From the NCBI RefSeq assembly GCF_001591445.1, contig NZ_BCUX01000033.1, positions 1 to 54,880 on the forward strand: 54,880 nucleotides of DNA. Direction: 5' to 3'. Shown here one piece after another: positions 26,371-35,290 of this stretch. How positions within the stretch are numbered: position 1 is the stretch's first letter; each line of letters begins with the position of its first letter. The notes beneath the pieces are model-generated. The model did not search any database. It saw only the letters and a list, made by a program, of their open reading frames with translations, and was not told the origin of the DNA. Origin of the DNA: Neobacillus drentensis NBRC 102427. Its GTDB lineage: Bacteria; Bacillota; Bacilli; Bacillales; Cytobacillaceae. The position numbers were made by a program, and so were the translations under genes.

Positions 26371-29300
26371 TCAGTTTAATTTCTTAATTTCAGTATAAAT
26401 TCTTTTAGAGTTATTTTTGTCTCGATAGGCATAATACTTCTTGGATTTAATACCATAGAGTGGTTTATATTCAAAATCAGTATCTATATATTCCTTGATG
26501 AAATCTAATAACTCTTTTTCTGTCTCTGCTATGTCACCTATTAATTCCGTTCCCAAATCAACATAAGAACCTCTATGCCTCAAATAGTCATGTAAATCAA
26601 AATGAAAAAATAGAACTGGTTTTCTTAAATAATTGAAATCAAATACCACACTTGAGTAATCTGTTATTAGTAATGAACTTTCTTGTATAAGGTCCTTTAC
26701 TGTTTTATCTTCTATTTTTATCACCTTTATCCGTTCATTTAAGGAAGAAAAGTGATCTAGATACTTTCTTTGGATTTCTATATGTGGGAAAAATTTCAGT
26801 ATCAGATTGTGCCTTTCTAATAATTCATGTAAGTTTGGATCACGTAATAACGCTATATACTGAAGATAAAAATCAGAATTAAGAAATTCAGTTTCTGATG
26901 TAATCAGCCATTCTCTCCAAGTTGGAATAAGGAGAATTTCTTTTATTTCTTTACCTTTACTCTTATCAATTAACGTATCAAACCTTGATAAACCTGTTAC
27001 CATTATTTGCTTTGGTTTAAAATTCATTTTCTTAATTAAGATGTTTTTCTCATGTACAGAGGACACAACAAACTTCCTGATTTTACCATTATATGAATCT
27101 TTATTGAACTTTAATTTTTTCATTGCAATAATTCCATGCTGTAAATAGATCATTCTTTTTGGATTATTATTCATTTTGTTATGCACAATGCTTGGTATTA
27201 CATCACGTATACCATGACTAACAATTAAAAATTGACATAACCAATAAAGATAATAATGTTTAAAACTATCATACTCAAGTACATTATCTTTGTAGGGTAT
27301 TAAATTCCCCATATTCTTATTGTCTTTCTTACTTACATAATAATATGTTTCACCACTTTTATTTTCTATGCAGTATTGAAAAAATGCAAAGCCATTATCC
27401 TGGGCAATTTCCCCTAAGTTCTCACCAATTAACCAAACTGGTTTTTTTACAAAATTCCTTGAGAATTTGGCAAGAATTTTCGCTATGAAAAATTTAATCC
27501 TTTCACCCTTTTTCTCAATAGCTCTCAATTCTCTTAATTCAAGGTTTAAATTTGAAGTTTTTTGATCAAAGTATATTGAGAAAAATAAATCTTTGCTCAT
27601 TCTTATTGCATTGTTCTTAAAAATTGAATTTGCTTCTAATAATTTTGAATTATCACCTTTGACTCTTGCTGTTACTAATTGGCCGTTTGCATAGATATCA
27701 CAAAAAACATCAAAGGTTCCAGAAAAAATATCTTCCTCATTGAAAAAGAGGTCCTTTATTCTAAAAGTATAATGATCGTTATCAGTATTATTTCCCTGTT
27801 TAATCCTTATGGTTTTATCTGAAGCCCTACTTTTTAAAACCAACTCTACCCTTTGGGAATGAACTGGCATTTGTTCCAATGCAATAGAAATTTCAAGGAT
27901 TCTTTCATTTTGTTTCTTTTTTATTTCAGTACAATATGGACTAAAGGCATTTTCTAAAGATACAAATAATGCATTCCTTCGATTATAAAAATGTCTTACA
28001 TTAAGAGGCAGCCCGTTCATATCTATCCTTAAAGGCGGATAAATAAGTATCTTGGATTTGTTTTCTATATCGTCAAAATTGGAAACTAATTCTATGAGGT
28101 ATTCCTTTCCCTTTACAATGATTGTGATCATGAATTGATAGCCGTTTTCTTGAATTTCATTAGGATTAAGTATTGACCAATCAATCTCAGTTCTAAAATA
28201 AAACAAATCATTTTCTTTTCTAAAATCATTAATGCATTTAATCTGTTCCTCGCCCTTTATACTTTGAAGAAAAATTTCTTTAGGAATGAAGTCAAGGTAT
28301 TCATTTATCATAAATCCATTTAGAATTGTCTTACCTAACTCTAAATCGACTCTTGAAATGTCAGATATTAAAATTTGATCTGTTACATTAAAAGCAAGAT
28401 TTTCATGTAAAGTAAGATAAGATCGTACATTCTTTATAATACCAGATTCACTTTGATATATTGGTTTTGACAAAGAAAGGAAATCTTCATCCTTTTGAAT
28501 ATTACTCAAATTCAACCTTATCAATTCACTTATACCGCTAATTTGAATGGATACAAAAGCATCCCAAATCCCGTTTATCTTAAAAAAGTTATCTTGTTTA
28601 TGTAAAGGGACTTCAATAAAAAAGCTACCGTTATTTTGTAAAGAAATGGGTACCTCTATTTTTTCCATAGATACCCTATTCATTAATACAAAATTACTGA
28701 TCTTATCTTCACTACTTGAGAGGATTAAATATTGAAAAAATCCTTGTATTGTTAATGAATTCCCACTAATATCAGCCTTTCTAATATCCCATGAGACGAA
28801 GCTTTGCTTATTTTTCTTGATATGAAGAGTTACTTGAGCCCTTTTACTTTCGAAAATTTCATAATAATAAAGAGAGTTATTATATTCCAAGTAGTCCCCT
28901 TGAAGAATAGGTTGTTCATTACCAAAAATAACTTCAATGATTTCATCATGATCCATTACATTAACTAGGCTAAATAAATTCCACTCACCTTCATATAACG
29001 GCTGTTCACTTAGGTTGATAACAATATTAAATTTTCCCTTATGGTCATTTACTTTAAAGTCTTTGAAAAATATCTTTTCCTTCGTATCCTCATTCTCTAA
29101 ATAAAAGCTTTTTACTATTAGTTCATGACTTTTTTTTCCCTTATACAGGGTACCAATTATCTCAAATCTCTTGCCTTTAAAGGAGAGGATTTTTTCTCCT
29201 TCTAATGTGGTTTTTTCAGAAGGCTTTCTTCTTACCTTTAACTGAGCATCTTTCTCGCTAATATAATAGGATTCACCACTAAATGAAACGGAAAACCTTT

Positions 29301-29598
29301 TTTTTAGGTTATTTTCTACATCTATGTACATTGCACCATGTTTAGAATTAATCATCAATCCTAAAATGCTTCCATCTGGAATCTGACTCAGTTCTTTATA
29401 CGGAATTATAATTTCAAGGATATTTTCAGTTATATTAAAAGTGGTTTTCATACCGATTTTATCAACATCGCTTTTTGAATTGGAACTAAACACGGTACAT
29501 ATATCATCAATAGTTTCACTTGATTCCATATTTAATACCAGTTTTATCCGTCTGCCTTTTAATCGATAAATTCTCTCCAAAATTACTTTGTTATACAA
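26371..29598 (-). CDS. TagF-like CDP-glycerol glycerophosphotransferase with long beta-rich N-terminus
   Basis: 1075-residue protein. The catalytic domain is C-terminal (about 715-1070): YLQHGIIAMKK (H821), VTGLSRFD, LLIPTWREW, LKFFPH and LLITDYSSVVFDFNYLRKP. The first 660 residues have no catalytic motif I recognise. They are rich in beta-type alternation and seem to hold about four repeats of 70-90 residues, each ending with a pattern like G.W..F..I..........L.N (near 205-228, 343-365, 485-506 and 628-650). Such modules could bind polymer or mediate oligomerisation; that is inference. The QHG form of the histidine motif matches the first domain of the neighbouring double enzyme. Base composition is more AT-rich than the tag core genes, which may indicate a recently acquired variable block. 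Confidence 0.82.
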   Translation of the reverse strand: MYNKVILERIYRLKGRRIKLVLNMESSETIDDICTVFSSNSKSDVDKIGMKTTFNITENILEIIIPYKELSQIPDGSILGLMINSKHGAMYIDVENNLKKRFSVSFSGESYYISEKDAQLKVRRKPSEKTTLEGEKILSFKGKRFEIIGTLYKGKKSHELIVKSFYLENEDTKEKIFFKDFKVNDHKGKFNIVINLSEQPLYEGEWNLFSLVNVMDHDEIIEVIFGNEQPILQGDYLEYNNSLYYYEIFESKRAQVTLHIKKNKQSFVSWDIRKADISGNSLTIQGFFQYLILSSSEDKISNFVLMNRVSMEKIEVPISLQNNGSFFIEVPLHKQDNFFKINGIWDAFVSIQISGISELIRLNLSNIQKDEDFLSLSKPIYQSESGIIKNVRSYLTLHENLAFNVTDQILISDISRVDLELGKTILNGFMINEYLDFIPKEIFLQSIKGEEQIKCINDFRKENDLFYFRTEIDWSILNPNEIQENGYQFMITIIVKGKEYLIELVSNFDDIENKSKILIYPPLRIDMNGLPLNVRHFYNRRNALFVSLENAFSPYCTEIKKKQNERILEISIALEQMPVHSQRVELVLKSRASDKTIRIKQGNNTDNDHYTFRIKDLFFNEEDIFSGTFDVFCDIYANGQLVTARVKGDNSKLLEANSIFKNNAIRMSKDLFFSIYFDQKTSNLNLELRELRAIEKKGERIKFFIAKILAKFSRNFVKKPVWLIGENLGEIAQDNGFAFFQYCIENKSGETYYYVSKKDNKNMGNLIPYKDNVLEYDSFKHYYLYWLCQFLIVSHGIRDVIPSIVHNKMNNNPKRMIYLQHGIIAMKKLKFNKDSYNGKIRKFVVSSVHEKNILIKKMNFKPKQIMVTGLSRFDTLIDKSKGKEIKEILLIPTWREWLITSETEFLNSDFYLQYIALLRDPNLHELLERHNLILKFFPHIEIQRKYLDHFSSLNERIKVIKIEDKTVKDLIQESSLLITDYSSVVFDFNYLRKPVLFFHFDLHDYLRHRGSYVDLGTELIGDIAETEKELLDFIKEYIDTDFEYKPLYGIKSKKYYAYRDKNNSKRIYTEIKKLN

Positions 29599-29803
29599 TT
29601 AACTCAACTCACATTTCTTTCATTATTCAAAAGTGTTACACCAACCAATATTAACTACTACGTTCAACAAATATTGATATATATATATATCATTTAGGAA
29701 ATTTATGTATAGGTATAATTTTTGCTAATTATCTAATTTTAATACTTTCGATTCATAAGGCTGCCGAGTATATTCAACAGCCCTACGATTATAGATATTA
29801 TTC

Positions 29804-32800
29804 TTAAGCTTTATTGTCTTCCTTCATATCGAATACCTTATTCACCAATCGCTCTGCTGCAAAACCATCTTCTAATATACAATATTTATTATAAAAGGCT
29901 AAATATTTATCTTTGTATCTTCTTTGGACATCGTCTATATCTATTATTGCATCGATTATTTCTTGGCTATTCCTAATTAATGGACCAGGAGCCTCATTTT
30001 CAAAGTCCATATAAAATCCACGTAATTGATCCCGATAAAGTTCCAGGTCGTAGGTGAAAAATAGCATTGGTCGCTTTGTATTAGCATAGTCAAACATAAC
30101 TGATGAATAATCGGTGATTAATATATCAGTGATTAAATATAGTTCTTGAATATCAGGATAATGAGATACATTAAAAATAAAATCCTTGAATTCATCGGGA
30201 ATGATAACTTTATTCTTAATTACCACATGCATTCTCAATAATAAGATATAGTCATCACCCAGTTTTTCTTTCATCTTTTCAAAGTCTAAATGAATATCAA
30301 AAGTAAATTTATTTGCTCCATTTGTCTGATTATCCCTAAAAGTGGGAGCATATAAAATAACTTTTTTATTTTTAGGTAATTTCAAGCTATTACGTACACT
30401 CACAGCGACTGTTATCTTTTCTGTTCGATAAAAAATATCATTTCGCGGATAACCAATTTCACATATATTACCTTCGTATTGAAAAGCACTTCTAAACGCT
30501 TTGCTAGCATAGGGGCTGGGTGAAATTAGATAATCCCAACTTTTTGTTGCTTGGTGTACACGTTGCACATAATCATCAGTCCTGCCTTGCACATTTTCGA
30601 TATCAAATAACATTTTCTTTAATGGAGTCCCATGCCACGTTTGAACATAGGTTGTTCCAGGTCTTTTTTTAAGATAGGTTGGGAAGTTTTGATTATTTAC
30701 CCAGTACCCTGCTTTCGCTAAATAATAATAGTATTTAATACTAAGTCTTTCAACATAAATCGTGTGGGGATCCTTAAAACGCTTCTGTGTATTATATATC
30801 CAAACTTTTTTATATTTAAGGTTCCTACGGACAACTTCTTCATATATATAGCGGGGACTGTCACCATATTGTTTACCTAAACCACTTTCAAATACGATGA
30901 GGCTTTTATCAATAGGAAGAAACGTTTTTGCTGCATTATAAAAAAACCTCATGCTCGGAAAGTAAAGCCTGCTTTTTCTATATCTTCGATAGCCGCCTTT
31001 TAGAATTTCACTTTTCATGATCGAGGAATAAAGTGATTTTCTTCGAATTTTAAGTGTTTCCTCAAATATACGTTTACTTGAATTTAAATCTTTATATTTA
31101 AGGAATTTAGCGGCCCTTTTTTTATGTTCCTCTTTCATTTCAAAATTAGCATCAGCGTATTTTTCGACAAGATGTAAGATATCCTCCAGTTGGTAGACAA
31201 TATCACCAGGAAGGTCGTTATCCAAATCAAGATGTGATGGGTATTTTCCAATAAACCTTTCCCGATCAAATTGATAATAGATAATTGGTTTTTCCAAAAA
31301 ACTCATATCAAATGCGACGCTGGAATAGTCAGTAATCATCATTGCACTTTCTTTTAATAGGTACTGAACGTCCACCTCACCCTGACTAACAATTCTAATC
31401 GGGGCATCCGCAAAAAAGGAAGTAAATCTTTGCATATTAGGATGCAAACAAAAAACAATTTCAAAATTGTAGGTCCTCGAAAATTCATGCAATGCAGGAT
31501 GATTAACTAAATCATTGTAGCATTCGAAATACTCGCTCTCTAAGAACTTTTCATCGGTGACAATCCAATCTCGCCATGTTGGAATGATTAATAATTGTCT
31601 TCTAGTTTCAACATCTTTTTGAAACAGGCTGTCAAACCTTGATAATCCAGTAACAGCTACATCTTCTGGTTGATATCCAAAATCTTGAACAATATAACTT
31701 TTTTCATAATCAGAACTTACAATAAATAAGTCCGTTTCAAAATTAGGCGCAATGACTCCGTAGTTGTGGACCATGTTTTTCGTCCCCATGACCCCATGCT
31801 GTAAAAAGACCTTTTTAGCTTTAACAATCTTTTTAAACTTTTCTGTCCTTAGCGGATATAAATAATCGGCATGATGCGACCCGATGACTCTGCTCGCCAC
31901 AATCGTATGCCAAATATGTTCTTTTGATCCAAAAAACAAAATATTGCCAAGGTCTTTCACATTTTCTAATTCCGGTGAATCCTCATCAATTACATAAAAG
32001 ACATTGCGGTCTGGATGTTCTTTTCTCATGTATTTGAAAAAACGATAGCCAGTATCTTGTGCTTTATAAGGACGTTCTCCAACTATCCAAACGTCTCGAT
32101 ATCTGTTTAAAGGCTGTAATATCCAGGCCCATTTCATCATTCCTTTTAAATAATCGAGGGTATCCTTTTTAAACCTATTAACTTGAAGGGAAAGATTATA
32201 GTATTTAAATGTAAAATAGGGTGTGGCAATATACGCCTCATCCCCCTCGTTGGCAAAAGCAGGTTTGGTATTTCGTTTTGCTTTAATGGTTGGAGCTCCC
32301 AGTCTGACCAATTTCTTTTCAGAACCATAATTTAAATTTAGACTTAAATAGAAATCATATATATCCTCTTGTAGTGGTTTACCGTAATCTAATGAATTTA
32401 AATTAAGAACTATTTGATATTGATAGGTATTATCTCCATAGGAACGAATTGTTTTAATATTGTTAAATTCAATATTTAATGGAATTTCAACCTTTACTCC
32501 TGTTTCACGTCCAGATATTAATAGAAATGCCTCACTAACCCTAAAGCTACGAGTTGTTACTTGCCCTCTAATGGTAAATTTGCTTCCTTGGGCTGTTATG
32601 TTATCAATTCGTGTTAATGGTTTTATGTTAATTTCCTTATCAAAAGCCAAAGTAATAAAATTCTTTATCGTACTATAAATTAGCCCTGATTTTTCCCCTA
32701 GGCAAAAACCTTCTAATCCCCGGTAGTTGGTTTCTTCAAACTTCCCTAATCTAATAAAGTATTCTAATATAATTTCATCATCATGACCTGACAATATGCT

Positions 32801-33142
32801 TGCTGAAGGTTTAATCATATTATATTGAATTTCACTCAGCTCTTTTTTAGGAGCTTCTATTAACATAAAAAATTTATACTCATTTCCTTGAAAATTCGCC
32901 TCATACTTTGATAAATCTATCTCGAAATTAAATATTGAAGTAGGAATGGATTCGGCAATTTTAAACTTTATATCTTCATTAGGTGTAAATAGCCAAATTT
33001 CTTTTGCTTTAAACTTTCCTTTCAATTCACCTTTAATCCTTAAAATGTTATTCTCTTGATGAATCTCTAACCGCTTTTTAAATTTACCTTTATTATAATT
33101 AGCAATACGTTTAATTAATTTTTTTATATTCTGTAATACCAT
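29804..33142 (-). CDS. Double-domain CDP-glycerol glycerophosphotransferase
   Basis: 1112-residue protein with two complete catalytic domains in tandem. An N-terminal beta-rich region (about 28-290) resembles the modules of the 1075-residue neighbour. Domain 1 (about 345-695) has VFLQHGVMGTKN (H449), VTGLSRFD, LIIPTWRDW and MMITDYSSVAFDM. Domain 2 (about 730-1105) has VQTWHGTPLKKM (H837), EIGYPRNDIFYR, ILYAPTFRDNQ and ILITDYSSVMFDYAN. Both keep all key motifs, so both may be active. The domains belong to different subtypes (QHG-type and WHGTP-type), so this looks like a fusion of two existing enzymes rather than an internal duplication. It could add two kinds of glycerol-phosphate linkage in sequence. 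It lies 205 bases upstream of the 1075-residue gene and directly follows the acyltransferase at 33177. Confidence 0.87.
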   Translation of the reverse strand: MVLQNIKKLIKRIANYNKGKFKKRLEIHQENNILRIKGELKGKFKAKEIWLFTPNEDIKFKIAESIPTSIFNFEIDLSKYEANFQGNEYKFFMLIEAPKKELSEIQYNMIKPSASILSGHDDEIILEYFIRLGKFEETNYRGLEGFCLGEKSGLIYSTIKNFITLAFDKEINIKPLTRIDNITAQGSKFTIRGQVTTRSFRVSEAFLLISGRETGVKVEIPLNIEFNNIKTIRSYGDNTYQYQIVLNLNSLDYGKPLQEDIYDFYLSLNLNYGSEKKLVRLGAPTIKAKRNTKPAFANEGDEAYIATPYFTFKYYNLSLQVNRFKKDTLDYLKGMMKWAWILQPLNRYRDVWIVGERPYKAQDTGYRFFKYMRKEHPDRNVFYVIDEDSPELENVKDLGNILFFGSKEHIWHTIVASRVIGSHHADYLYPLRTEKFKKIVKAKKVFLQHGVMGTKNMVHNYGVIAPNFETDLFIVSSDYEKSYIVQDFGYQPEDVAVTGLSRFDSLFQKDVETRRQLLIIPTWRDWIVTDEKFLESEYFECYNDLVNHPALHEFSRTYNFEIVFCLHPNMQRFTSFFADAPIRIVSQGEVDVQYLLKESAMMITDYSSVAFDMSFLEKPIIYYQFDRERFIGKYPSHLDLDNDLPGDIVYQLEDILHLVEKYADANFEMKEEHKKRAAKFLKYKDLNSSKRIFEETLKIRRKSLYSSIMKSEILKGGYRRYRKSRLYFPSMRFFYNAAKTFLPIDKSLIVFESGLGKQYGDSPRYIYEEVVRRNLKYKKVWIYNTQKRFKDPHTIYVERLSIKYYYYLAKAGYWVNNQNFPTYLKKRPGTTYVQTWHGTPLKKMLFDIENVQGRTDDYVQRVHQATKSWDYLISPSPYASKAFRSAFQYEGNICEIGYPRNDIFYRTEKITVAVSVRNSLKLPKNKKVILYAPTFRDNQTNGANKFTFDIHLDFEKMKEKLGDDYILLLRMHVVIKNKVIIPDEFKDFIFNVSHYPDIQELYLITDILITDYSSVMFDYANTKRPMLFFTYDLELYRDQLRGFYMDFENEAPGPLIRNSQEIIDAIIDIDDVQRRYKDKYLAFYNKYCILEDGFAAERLVNKVFDMKEDNKA

Positions 33143-33176
33143 TGTTTATTAAACCACCCTATATTTAATACTTTGT

Positions 33177-34211
33177 TTATCTAATTCTTATAAACCTTTG
33201 TCTGATAAGTGAAATCGCATAAGCCATGCAGAAACTAGATATCACCACAACAGGAGCATATAGAATTGCAGTATCTTGTTTAACAAAAATGTTAGACATA
33301 AAATACCGATATACCCATTGATCGGTCAGAAAAGAGACTAAATAAATATCCAGGGTTAGACTTGAAATCGAACGAATCGGTACACTTATCCAGCTAAATA
33401 ATTTATATTTAGGAGGTTGGATTTGATATAAAAATAAAAATAAAAATGTTGTTTGCAGCATAATCAAGGCTGAGCCATAACCACCTACAAAATTAATAAA
33501 TTTTGTTCCTTCATTAAATCCAATAAGAATACTTCCCTCTATTATCGTAATTAATAAGAACAAACTAAAACTTTTTACTTTACCAATAGTGATATTATAT
33601 TCCCTAATATAGACTCCTAAAAAATAATAAAATAATGGATAGATAGGCATCCAAAAGCTTGGGAAAAGCACTATTTTGCTTTCTCCAAATAGTGCAGGTA
33701 AACCATTCCAGAACATTGGAATACCCGTAACAAAAAGCAGTACCAGTAAAAAAACCTTAAATTGGCGCTTAGTTTTAAATCCTTGCCATAGAATGTTTAA
33801 AAATGGAATAAGTATTGCCAGACCTAAATACATATTCACATACCATGAATAGCTTATGGCTTGGAACTTAAAAACCATTAATATCCATTCACCAATTGTC
33901 CTTGCTTCTCCAAACTGATAAATCCTGAAGAATATTGCAACAACGGAGTATATTACATATATTAGGACTATGTTTAGTATTCCTCTTAGATATTTTTTAT
34001 TCCATTCTTTTTTCCATTGTAAGAATCCAGTTGCCATGATAAATAATGGCACACAGACAATAAAAACTTGTCTGTAATAGGTTTGAATAAATAAGAGGAT
34101 GCTGTTTAATGGCACCTTATAGAAGTGGGTATTTAATAAGAAGTGAACACATGGGACGGATATGATTGCAATCGTCTTTAAAAGATCAATGCCAAAAAAA
34201 TTTTTATTCAT
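33177..34211 (-). CDS. Membrane acyltransferase (acyltransferase 3 family)
   Basis: 344-residue polytopic membrane protein with about ten hydrophobic helices. The N-terminal family signature is present: a start close to FGIDLLKTIAIISVPCVHFLL, with the catalytic-type histidine in VHF, then a loop and PLFIMATGFL. Such enzymes O-acylate (often acetylate) surface polymers or sugars. It lies 34 bases upstream of the double CDP-glycerol transferase on the same strand, so the two are likely co-transcribed and the substrate may be the polymer made there. The ATG follows AAGGAGT. The substrate is not readable from sequence. Confidence 0.82.
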   Translation of the reverse strand: MNKNFFGIDLLKTIAIISVPCVHFLLNTHFYKVPLNSILLFIQTYYRQVFIVCVPLFIMATGFLQWKKEWNKKYLRGILNIVLIYVIYSVVAIFFRIYQFGEARTIGEWILMVFKFQAISYSWYVNMYLGLAILIPFLNILWQGFKTKRQFKVFLLVLLFVTGIPMFWNGLPALFGESKIVLFPSFWMPIYPLFYYFLGVYIREYNITIGKVKSFSLFLLITIIEGSILIGFNEGTKFINFVGGYGSALIMLQTTFLFLFLYQIQPPKYKLFSWISVPIRSISSLTLDIYLVSFLTDQWVYRYFMSNIFVKQDTAILYAPVVVISSFCMAYAISLIRQRFIRIR

Positions 34212-34368
34212 TCTTTAAACTCCTTATTAATTATACTTTATAGCAAATAACGTTTTTTCACATTTATTGTTTTCATATCAATTAATCTTTTCCACACTCC
34301 CTAAGATTTCGACAATTTTCTTCTTAGATTTTAACAATATATAGCTAATATGTATAGATTTGAAGAAA

Positions 34369-34416
34369 TTGAAAAAAAAAAAAAAGCCACCCACAAATTT
34401 ATAGGTTAGCCAATCC
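34369..34416 (-). terminator. Terminator after the polysaccharide deacetylase gene
   Basis: On the minus strand a short imperfect stem (GGCTAACC region with GGGTGGCT, one bulge and two wobble pairs) is followed by a run of about 14 T (34371-34385). The stem is weak but the T-run is the longest in the window. Confidence 0.6.
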
Positions 34417-34436
34417 ATCAAATAACATCCAACTAG

Positions 34437-35153
34437 CTAAAATCTCTTGTCATTCCAAAAGTTCTTTACAAAATGTTTTTTGGGATTATAAACTTCTATT
34501 TTATAGCCCTTACTACGAAGGTAATCAATAATGATTGGAAGCTGCTGTGCCGTACCTCGTGAATCATGAAAAAGGATCACAATTGGCCCTTTTTTGCCTC
34601 GAATACCGGATTTCACTCTGGAAGTGATGGTACTAGGACTTGTTCGGTTATACTTCCAATCCAGTGTATCAACATCCCAGTCCCACATTTTATAACCCTT
34701 TTTCGCTAAAGCATCTCGGAGTGGTTTTTTCATATAGGGTTTGCTTCCATAGGGAGCACGTGTCAGCTTACTATTAAACTTTGAAACTCTTAAAAGAGTT
34801 TGCCGTGTTTTCTCCATTTCAATTGCTACATTATTTGAACTACCGCGATAGAGTTTCCTCACGTCGTGAGAAACACTATGTAACGCCGGATAGTTTCCTT
34901 CTTTAATCATCCGTTGGACGGTTTGGGGATTCCGTTTAATATTGCCTTCAATCATAAAAAAGGTCGCATGCGCCTTTTTCCTTTTCAAAATATCAAGAAT
35001 TTTTGGAGTGTATCGATTGGGTCCATCGTCAAAGGTCAAATAAACAACTTTACTTGTGTTGGACTCGGCTGCCTGTGTGGTATTTGCTGAAAAGAAGCCA
35101 GTACTTATGACAAACAGTGAGGCAAGTAATACCATTGATATTTTTCTAAACAT
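34437..35153 (-). CDS. Secreted polysaccharide deacetylase (NodB/CE4 family)
   Basis: 238-residue exported protein. The signal peptide runs to about residue 28 (ANTTQAAES). The NodB domain has motif 1 YLTFDDGPN (D42, D43), a motif-2 region LHSVSHDV (H92, H96 as probable metal ligands), motif 3 RAPYGSK, motif 4 DWDVDTLDW and motif 5 ILFHDS. These enzymes remove acetyl groups from N-acetylated sugars in peptidoglycan or wall polysaccharides. Motif 3 has RAP where RPP is usual. It is encoded between two membrane acyltransferases, which suggests paired modification of a surface polymer. The exact substrate is unknown. Confidence 0.88.
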   Translation of the reverse strand: MFRKISMVLLASLFVISTGFFSANTTQAAESNTSKVVYLTFDDGPNRYTPKILDILKRKKAHATFFMIEGNIKRNPQTVQRMIKEGNYPALHSVSHDVRKLYRGSSNNVAIEMEKTRQTLLRVSKFNSKLTRAPYGSKPYMKKPLRDALAKKGYKMWDWDVDTLDWKYNRTSPSTITSRVKSGIRGKKGPIVILFHDSRGTAQQLPIIIDYLRSKGYKIEVYNPKKHFVKNFWNDKRF

Positions 35154-35237
35154 GCCCTCTCCCCCTTAAGAAACTATCCCCTATAAAGCTTTCATTCTAT
35201 GATATGCGTTTACCGCTTTTCCCTATTTCATGAATAA

Positions 35238-35265
35238 TTTAGAATCATTCCATCCAACCTATAAT
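35238..35265 (+). promoter_or_regulatory. Candidate promoter of the plus-strand acyltransferase gene
   Basis: TTTAGA (35238-35243), 16-bp spacer, perfect TATAAT (35260-35265), about 25 bases before the ATG at 35291. Confidence 0.5.
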
Positions 35266-35290
35266 GGGTAGGTTTGGGAGGTGAAAAAAT

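Noticed and set aside
29675..29690. TATATATATAT tract between two CDP-glycerol transferase genes
   Set aside because: Simple AT dinucleotide run in an AT-rich gap; nothing else suggests function.
29755..29785. GGCTG/CAGCC hairpin before the double enzyme's 3' end
   Set aside because: Only 5 bp of stem with a long loop and no T-run; too weak to call a terminator.
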